Origin: Siphonodentalium dalli
Lineage: Eukaryota > Mollusca > Scaphopoda > Gadilida > Siphonodentaliidae
Assembly (NCBI GenBank): GCA_032622095.1
Contig: CP136069.1
Span: 108,034,278 to 108,098,277 of the forward strand
DNA length: 64,000 nucleotides
Direction of reading: 5' to 3'
Below the pieces are notes generated by a model. It was not told where the DNA came from. It saw nothing but the letters and a program-made list of their open reading frames with translations, and ran no database searches. Shown one piece after another: positions 58,246-64,000 of this stretch. Position numbers and translations under genes: made by a program. Positions within the stretch are counted from its first letter, which is position 1, and every line of letters starts with the position of its first letter.

Positions 58246-58536
58246 AAAGCGTGAATTTATGAAGTGTAATAACATCGCATCGATGTTTTAACTTTTTGTC
58301 GTTTGCGAATATCAATCAATGTTTCGACGTCGCAACCTTCACGTTGTCAAAAGTTTCGAAATTTTACGGAAAAGTTTAGTCTGTTGTGGTTTCGACGTTA
58401 TAGCGTTTTTATGGCCAGTCGCTTTCGAGATTGTCGCATTATTTTTCGTCATTTTCGACATTTCATTTTAGCACATTTACATCAAAAGTTTTTCGACAAT
58501 ATTTTCGCATATGCGAAAGAGGTTTTGACATGCTCC

Positions 58537-59030
58537 CTCAGATATATGTGGGCTGCAGGGTGTGCCGATGGATTCAAATTTGAAATCCAAGATGGCTGCT
58601 AGCGGCCATGTTTTTTAACAAATTTCCGAAATAATCGATAGCTCCCATTTGGAATTAGTCATACAAAGAGTAATATCTGAGATGGCTGCTGGCAGCCATT
58701 TTTTAAATCAAATTTCGGAAATAATCGATGACTCCCATCTAAAGGTCACCTCGTGGATCCATAGGAAGTTTGGTGGCAATTAGATGAGGGATTTGGTCTG
58801 TAGGATTTAGTCATGCAAAGAGTAACATTCAAGATGGCTGCCAGCGGCCATGTTTTTCATAGAAAATCGCTAAAATTATATAGCTCCCATCTAGGTGATC
58901 CTAAACATGCCTATAAATTATCAATACAAGTAATTTAATTGAGGGCTGCAGGGGGGTGTCGATGGATTCAAATTTGAAATCCAAAATGCCTGCTTTTTTA
59001 CCGAATTTTGGAAAAAATTGATAGATCAAC
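58537..59030 (+). repeat. Family A element, right part after the 8.1-kb insertion
   Basis: GATATATGTGGGCTGCAGGG, then three units with TCCAAGATGGCTGCTAGCGG and AATAATCGATAGCTCCC. Confidence 0.85.
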
Positions 59031-59034
59031 CTCA

Positions 59035-59232
59035 ATTCTGGATAAAGGACCATAACTCTGTTAAAAATATCAGATCAAACTGTTATTTGAACTTGATCAG
59101 TATTTTTGGGTTGAGAAACTCGCATACCAGATTTCATTCAGATCAGATATTAAATGTTTGAGTTATCGCACCATGAATAAAGTGTCAATCCAGATGTTGA
59201 CACTATGTGTACCATAGTATGGTATGGGTACA
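59035..59232 (+). repeat. Family E fragment with 3' hairpin
   Basis: AAGGACCATAACTCTGTT, TTTGAACTTGATCAGTATT, and the end TATGTGTACCATA with GTATGGGTACACA. It abuts the 5' end of the next family F element within a few bases. Confidence 0.8.
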
Positions 59233-60364
59233 CAGAAACAAGAGTCAATGACTGTGGGTCACTCACCAGACTGTAAAGACAGAGAAGACTGGGACTCTGA
59301 AGACTACAATAGTCAGTACTTGTCAAATCACTTTAAAACAAGTAGTTCTAAACAGGGACACAGGTAGAGGATCATCGTTGAACATTGGGAGGGGGTATGG
59401 GGTGGTTCACCTTTAAATTTCTAACTGCACACCCCTCCCCTACCCAATACATCATTGCCCATTACCTCCCATCTAGACCAAACTAAATTACAACTGGTAC
59501 TTAAAGATCTCCAACTGTTGGAAATTTATCAAAACCTTACTGATAATACTGGTATATATCAAAATTATTACACGTAATATATGAATCTATATACAAGTAC
59601 CAAACATGAATTCATAGTATATATAGGGTGGGTGCGAGAGTGTTAAATCTCCTATCTCTGCCCTTATTTGAACCAAATGTAAATCCCTGAGATCCATTGA
59701 TCTAGTATTTTCAAACGGTATATTAAAGAAGCTGAAGTGAGTTCATTTTCCTTAAAATAAGTTACAAAATTTAGGGAAGGGTTATCAACATGGCACAACT
59801 GATAATTGTTCCTTGAAATCATCATCATAATAAATAAGAGTAATTATTATCAATGATGAAAAGAAGTTAGTAGCCTATAAAAACATAATATTGTAACACC
59901 AGCCTCTACAACTGTAGAACACAGGACATAGGAATTAATCTAATTTAAATTGAAATGAATGACACAAATCTGACACTGTCAATTAAAACAAGATCTCATT
60001 TCATACACAAGAGACATTTTTTACTCAATGACCTCATTTGAACAAATCTGAACCACAGTCACCCAAGGACCTTTCATACCAAATATGAGCCCATTCAGCC
60101 CAATGGTACTTGAGAAGAAGACGTTTTAAGAATTACTATGGAGGGAAAGAGTTATGGCCCTGGCTTCCTAACTATTTGACATAGGGACCTCATTTGAATA
60201 AATATGAATGTGAGTCACCTAGGGAACATCCACACCAAACCCATTTGGTTTTATGGTTCAGGAGAAGATATTTAAAGAATTGTTGACAGACAGACAGACA
60301 GATGGACGACGGACGAGGAGTGATGACATTATCTCCACCGGAGACTTCATCTCAGGTGAGCTAA
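59233..60364 (+). repeat. Family F element, degenerate
   Basis: 5' AGAGTCAATGACTGTGGG, core units at 60020-60200, GACAGACAGACAGATGG run, terminal hairpin and GAGCTAA (CTAA 60361-60364). Confidence 0.85.
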
Positions 60365-61219
60365 AAACATCTCTACCATACCCAAAATTAGTTACTTCCA
60401 TAACATATTAATAATAGGTTTACTCAGTCTCCCTGAATTAATGAACAAGCCTGCATAATTAAACTAACACTATTATTTGAAAATTAAAAGGTCCACAAAG
60501 GAAATACTTTCTCCTCAAAGTACAACTTGAAGATATTGAACAACAATCTTAATAGCACAAACAATGAATATTTAACACTCAAACCACAGAGCATCAATCA
60601 GTCAATCACCGATGAAAAATACATGAAATATTAAGTAAAAACTTAGAAGTGAACACTAATCCTAACTATAACAATGTATGTAGAATGCCAATTGTGTAAC
60701 ATCTATAAAAGAATGTAAATATAAGGTGCTGGGAACAATCCATGTATACTTTTGTTATGGGCACCAGACCTGTTACTTCTCCCGGATTCGCCGTGAGTCT
60801 CCCGTTTTCAACATGCATCTCACGGTTTCACAGCGACACCTCCTAATCTCACGGTTTGAAACAATTTTCTCAAACAAACAAATAATTAAAAGTTACTTTC
60901 GTATTCGTTGTACTATAACGCGGTAAGCGAGAATATGCGAGACTACCTGGGTGCGATTGTTTAGCGTACGGTGCAGATACTGCTGTTGCCGCGAGTAATT
61001 AGTCTGGCAATAAATGGTTTGTCACCCATATGTTTTAACAAACAAAGGAGGAATGAGATGAGCAACCTCACGTTATATAACTAATTAACTATGCCAGATT
61101 GTTTTCATATTGGATTACAAACGAGGTTTATGCATGACCCCTATATATAGAAAGCCCATTGAATATGGTCATTTATATATGTCTCGGTAAATTGGCGACA
61201 ATACATTATATTTTTTGAA
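60365..61219. other. Unassigned intron sequence
   Basis: Contains short repeats of TCTCACGGTTT and CGTGAGTCTCCCG (60785-60855). No gene recognised before 61220. Confidence 0.4.
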
Positions 61220-61285
61220 ATGTCTGATTCTGTTGAAAGACCGGCAAAACGCCGACGATACGATTCAAAGTTTAAGGACTCGTGA
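61220..61285 (+). pseudogene. N-terminal remnant of a possible hAT/zinc-finger-type transposon protein
   Basis: ATG frame MSDSVERPAKRRRYDSKFKD ending at TGA (61283-61285). The basic start followed by KRRRYDSKFKDS resembles the first residues of hAT-derived BED-type proteins that continue with a Trp; that continuation is lost. A very short match, so a weak call. Confidence 0.25.
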
Positions 61286-61439
61286 AATGGTATGATAAAA
61301 TTCAAAAGAAACATATGTTCTAGATTTTAAACTTTACAAGTCCGTTCCTGAATTGTACTTTTTAACATGACAGTTGAAATCTCGTGAGATCTAAATGAAA
61401 CCGAAAGTAGTTTACGGTTGTTGATAGGTGGCTCTGAAA

Positions 61440-61813
61440 CATTTAACCCAGCGATCCCATTTGAACAAATCTGAATCCCAGTCATCCGAGGACCCTCCAT
61501 ACGAAGTATAAGCTGAATAGGCCCAATAGTTATTGAGAAGAAGTTGTTTTAAGAATCATTATGGAGGGAAAATCTTATAGCCCTTTATAGCCCTGGCGTC
61601 ACAACTATCTGACTTGGTGACCTCATTTTAACAAATCTGAATACCAGTAACCAAGGGAACATCCACACCAAATATGAACCCATTCGGTCCTATGGATCTA
61701 GAGAAGATGTTCAAAGAATTGTTGACAGAATAATGGACGGACGGGTGGACAGGATGGACGGACGAGGAGTGATGACTATAGCTCCACCGGAGACTTTGTC
61801 TCAGGTGAGCTAA
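61440..61813 (+). repeat. Family F 3' fragment
   Basis: Two core units (GATCCCATTTGAACAAATCT, GACCTCATTTTAACAAATCT), ACGGACGG run, hairpin and GAGCTAA (CTAA 61810-61813). Confidence 0.85.
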
Positions 61814-62199
61814 AAACTAATGCCATTATGTCCATAGGGGTAGCCAGTCACCACACCAAATTTGGTTAAAATCAGTCCAGGGGTCTCGGAGAAAAAATTG
61901 CGAACAGACTCTTTTCATCTTTAATTCTGAAAATAAGTCATGCAAAATGAAAAACAGTGTTATAACCAAAGATAAATTTCCAACATCATAGCGCAAATAA
62001 ACATTTCAGTACATTATGATTTGACAACAAAAATGTTGTATGAATTTTGGCAATTTAACACTGAGTATGCACGGATATCAAAATTGGGGGTGAACAAAGA
62101 ATTTTGATTGCAGCAAGCAACGGCCCAGTTGCCGATTGGTAGAAAATATCTGTTAATAATTATTTGATTTACAGCTGAAGAAAGGTCTACTGTTCTCAC
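61814..62199. other. Intron sequence downstream of the first exon
   Basis: Contains CACACCAAATTTGGTTAAAATC (61852-61873), a relic of a tandem family, and the intron's GTGAG donor at 62195-62199. Nothing else seen. Confidence 0.5.
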
Positions 62200-62342
62200 C
62201 TTGTTGTTGTTCTAATCTTGAATCTACAGGTGTCATTCAGTGACCAGGCTGACTCAAGTAACTGACCAATTTTCGGAACACCATCCACAACTGTGAATCC
62301 AATTGCACCACTCTGATAAATGGGAGCACTCCGCAGGCAAAC
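62200..62342 (-). CDS. UBR5: UBR5 internal exon (first of three in the window)
   Basis: Internal exon of an animal UBR5 (EDD/hyd) HECT-type E3 ubiquitin ligase, a large mainly nuclear protein that reads N-degrons through a UBR box. Seen: on the minus strand the segment is preceded by a pyrimidine-rich acceptor (TTCTTTCCAG) and followed by a donor (AAG|GTGAGAAC). It is open for 47 codons plus 2 nt and contains [16 protein letters not shown] and LNDTCRFK, which I recognise from UBR5 orthologues, where the equivalent segment precedes a Ser/Pro-rich linker. It ends in phase 2 (AG), which the next exon completes with T to give Ser. It begins on a codon boundary. The UBR and HECT domains lie outside the window. 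The identification rests on memory of the family plus exact phase agreement over three exons. Confidence 0.95.
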
Positions 62343-62392
62343 CTGGAAAGAATGTAGCTGGTTCAGGCCTCATACAAATACTTGTTGTAGAC

Positions 62393-62520
62393 AAGCCAAC
62401 AAATGAATGTGGAGTCGCTCACCTGATTGCAAAGACTGAGACTCTGAAGACTACAACAGTTGGTAATTGTCAAATTTACTTCAAAATAAGTAGTTAGAAC
62501 TATACACTCAGCTTAGAAAT
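62393..62520 (+). repeat. Family F 5' end
   Basis: AGTCGCTCACCTGATTGCAA, GACTCTGAAGACTACAACAG, matching 43170-43240 and 59250-59320. Starts about 50 bp on the intron side of the 62.2-kb exon's acceptor. Confidence 0.75.
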
Positions 62521-62782
62521 TATTCACAACATACATACACAATCTTAATTCAATTAATTTTATGGCAGTGGAGGAAAAAAAACATTTATTAATTTAAAAG
62601 ATTTATTAAAATCTGAAAAGTGAATGTTATCAGGAACTAAATTCTACAGGTAATTCGTACTCAAATTTAAATGTTAAAATAGTAGGATAAAACAGACAAA
62701 GGGTATGAAAGTTTTTAAATAACCATACCAATCATGTAAGTTTAACATTTCCATGGCTGGAGCTTCTGAAATTTTGCAAAAA

Positions 62783-62935
62783 CCCTGTGCCAATGCATTC
62801 TCTTATATATGCCTCGCATATATAAGATAATACATTGGCCTAACAATATTTACCTTGACAGCCAGTGCATTATCTTGTATATGCAAGGCTCCCTATGAGA
62901 GACTTGCATATATAACAGAATGCACAGACACAGGA
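62783..62935. repeat. Two neighbouring hairpins
   Basis: First: CCAATGCATTCTCTTATATA with GCATATATAAGATAATACAT, a near-perfect palindrome. Second: AGTGCATTATCTTGTATATG with CATATATAACAGAATGCACA. The two are related to each other. Confidence 0.75.
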
Positions 62936-62978
62936 TCCCTAATGCTACACCAGCGCAGCTACTGCATGAAAGGGTTAA

Positions 62979-63274
62979 AGGTACTCAATCCAATCAGATG
63001 TTCTTAAATTACTATTTCTTTGGCTTTGGGGGTAAAATATATTAGATTCCAGTCGAGGAACCCACCCATCAAAGCTCAGGGTGATTAGATATCGATTTTT
63101 GAAGTTTGCTATTTCTATTGTGGACCAGAAGAACGTGGTCAAACGGACGAAGATGTGGATGAAGGTGGATAACTCTAAAATCAAGTGGTGGGTTCCTCGA
63201 CTCAAATCAAATATTTTTTACCCCCGAAGCCAAAGAAATAGTAATTTAGGAGCGTCTGATCGAATTGAGTACCT
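62979..63274. mobile_element. 296-bp TTAA-flanked MITE
   Basis: Ends AGGTACTCAATCC and complement of AGGTACTCAATTC; the arms pair over about 100 bp (TATTTCTTTGGCTT, TCGAGGAACCCACC). TTAA is at 62975-62978 and 63275-63278. TTAA targets are used by piggyBac and Kolobok elements. The two similar frames on opposite strands (62975-63205 and 63081-63278) are the two arms. Confidence 0.9.
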
Positions 63275-64000
63275 TTAAGGAAACTTATCAAAAAGATTTT
63301 TGTTTTCAGTGCAATTGTTTCCTCATCAGAAGCAGGACCCACCCCATGATATAGTGGTAAAAATTAATAAATATTGGGTAAATGTTACAACTGGGAGATC
63401 AATGGTCTATGAATTTATATTCATTTTAATATCTATATTTGGTTTAGGAAAAAAATAACATGTGACAAAAAATAAAAAGTTAAAATAAAACCAAAAAATA
63501 TCTTGTTTTTCATTTTTTTTTTTTTTTTTTTTTAAGAATTATGTACCTGGCTACACCCCTGTTATCCCAGTGACCTCATTTGAACAAATCTGAATCCCAG
63601 GCATCCAAGGACCCTCTGTACCAAATATAAGCTAAATAGGCCCGCTGATACTTAATAAGTTAAGTATTACTATGGAGGGAAAGATTTATTGCCCTGGCTT
63701 CACAACTAGATGACTTGATGACCTCATTTTAAGAAATCTGAATACCAGGGAACATACACACCAAACATGAACCCATTTGGTGCACTCTGTTATGATGTCA
63801 ATTTATAGAAAAGAAAACATTATTTATATTACGTCATTGATGTTTTTTAACTTCATCTAAGTTAATTTTATTAGGCCGAAAATAAAAATTCTCAAATACC
63901 CAACAGTCTGGTATGGTGAAATTTAATTAGGTTTTATATATGATATTGCATAATAATTGATATAAACAAGCATAGGTAAGTATGTTGTTTCTCAACAATT
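63275..64000 (+). repeat. Family F core units and AT-rich sequence
   Basis: 63540-63790 carries core units (GTGACCTCATTTGAACAAAT, ACCAAATATAAGC, CACCAAACATGAACCC). A T run is at about 63512-63533. Beyond 63800 nothing is recognised. Confidence 0.7.

Larger units (their letters stand above)
50444..58536. mobile_element. 8.1-kb composite DNA transposon, TSD CTCA
   Basis: Left end CGGAGCATGTCAAAAC and right end complement of GGAGCATGTCAAAAC; both then have GCATATGCGAAAA within the first 36 bp. CTCA is at 50440-50443 and 58537-58540. Joining the flanks restores a family A segment seen at 15570 (AAAACATTTCT, AGATATATG). Sub-terminal regions (50450-50720, 58290-58530) are rich in TTTTCGNCAT and GCAATTATCGCAG-like words. 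Later insertions (family A, Harbinger type, family F) make up about 5.5 kb, leaving an original element of about 2.5 kb. Superfamily undecided. Confidence 0.82.
35612..62199 (-). other. UBR5: UBR5 intron of 26.6 kb
   Basis: Complete intron between the first two exons (GTGAG donor at 62199, CAG acceptor at 35612). It is filled with family A and F repeats and DNA transposons described separately. No other exon-like segment with matching phase was seen; the two flanking exons already join in frame. Confidence 0.9.
62343..64000 (-). other. UBR5: UBR5 intron, upstream part (incomplete)
   Basis: Intron sequence upstream of the 62.2-kb exon, running off the window. It holds a family F 5' end (from about 62393), two hairpins near 62.8-62.9 kb, a 296-bp TTAA element, a poly-T run and family F core repeats. 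I found no further UBR5 exon. Confidence 0.8.

Overview
The window is eukaryotic (animal) DNA lying entirely inside one protein-coding gene on the minus strand. Three small exons (62200-62342, 35478-35611, 8296-8417) have good splice sites, and their reading phases join exactly (47 codons + 2 nt; 1 nt + 44 codons + 1 nt; 2 nt + 40 codons). In that order they give a protein matching the UBR5 (EDD/hyd) HECT-type ubiquitin ligase, in the part just before and into its N-terminal beta-propeller. The two complete introns are about 26.6 and 27.1 kb, so more than 99% of the window is intron. No tRNA, rRNA, CRISPR array or bacterial-type operon is visible. Almost every open reading frame of 60-130 codons here is a shadow of a repeat.

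The introns are made of repeats. Most belong to several families with one plan: a 5' block, a core of tandem repeats of about 140-180 bp, a short run rich in ACGG/ACAG/ACGC, and a 3' hairpin usually followed by GAGCTAA or GACTAA. In two families (A and F here) the 5' end carries a 15-bp palindrome with the same core GTCAATGAC, and a short sub-terminal segment complementary to the element's own 3' end. From memory this fits the 'pearl' elements and BIV160-like satellites of bivalve molluscs and the non-autonomous Helitron/Helentron (HINE/DINE-like) group. On that basis I infer a mollusc, most likely a bivalve; the assignment is tentative. No helicase or Rep gene is in the window.

DNA transposons with terminal inverted repeats sit inside these repeats, several with target duplications and paralogous empty sites: a 797-bp element (5919-6715, TAACAG); a 4.5-kb fold-back element (10283-14806, ATG); a 2.7-kb element with ACACTTA iterons (46130-48815, TG); an 8.1-kb composite (50444-58536, CTCA) that holds a family A element, a PIF/Harbinger-type element (52893-54882, TTA) and a family F element; and a 296-bp TTAA element (62979-63274).

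Layout: 1-8.3 kb families A, H, E, D; 8.3-8.4 kb exon; 10.2-15.7 kb family A split by the fold-back element; 16-35.4 kb a stretch bounded by inverted CCGCGG-rich repeats, holding decayed retroelement-like pieces, a TTAATTCCAGTACGCAG satellite (21.3-23.5 kb) and a segmental duplication (30.4-34.2 kb); 35.5 kb exon; 36-41 kb family A with two identical 458-bp repeats; 43.1-49 kb a family F element with two insertions; 49.6-59 kb family A split by the 8.1-kb nest; 59-64 kb family F copies around the 62.2-kb exon.
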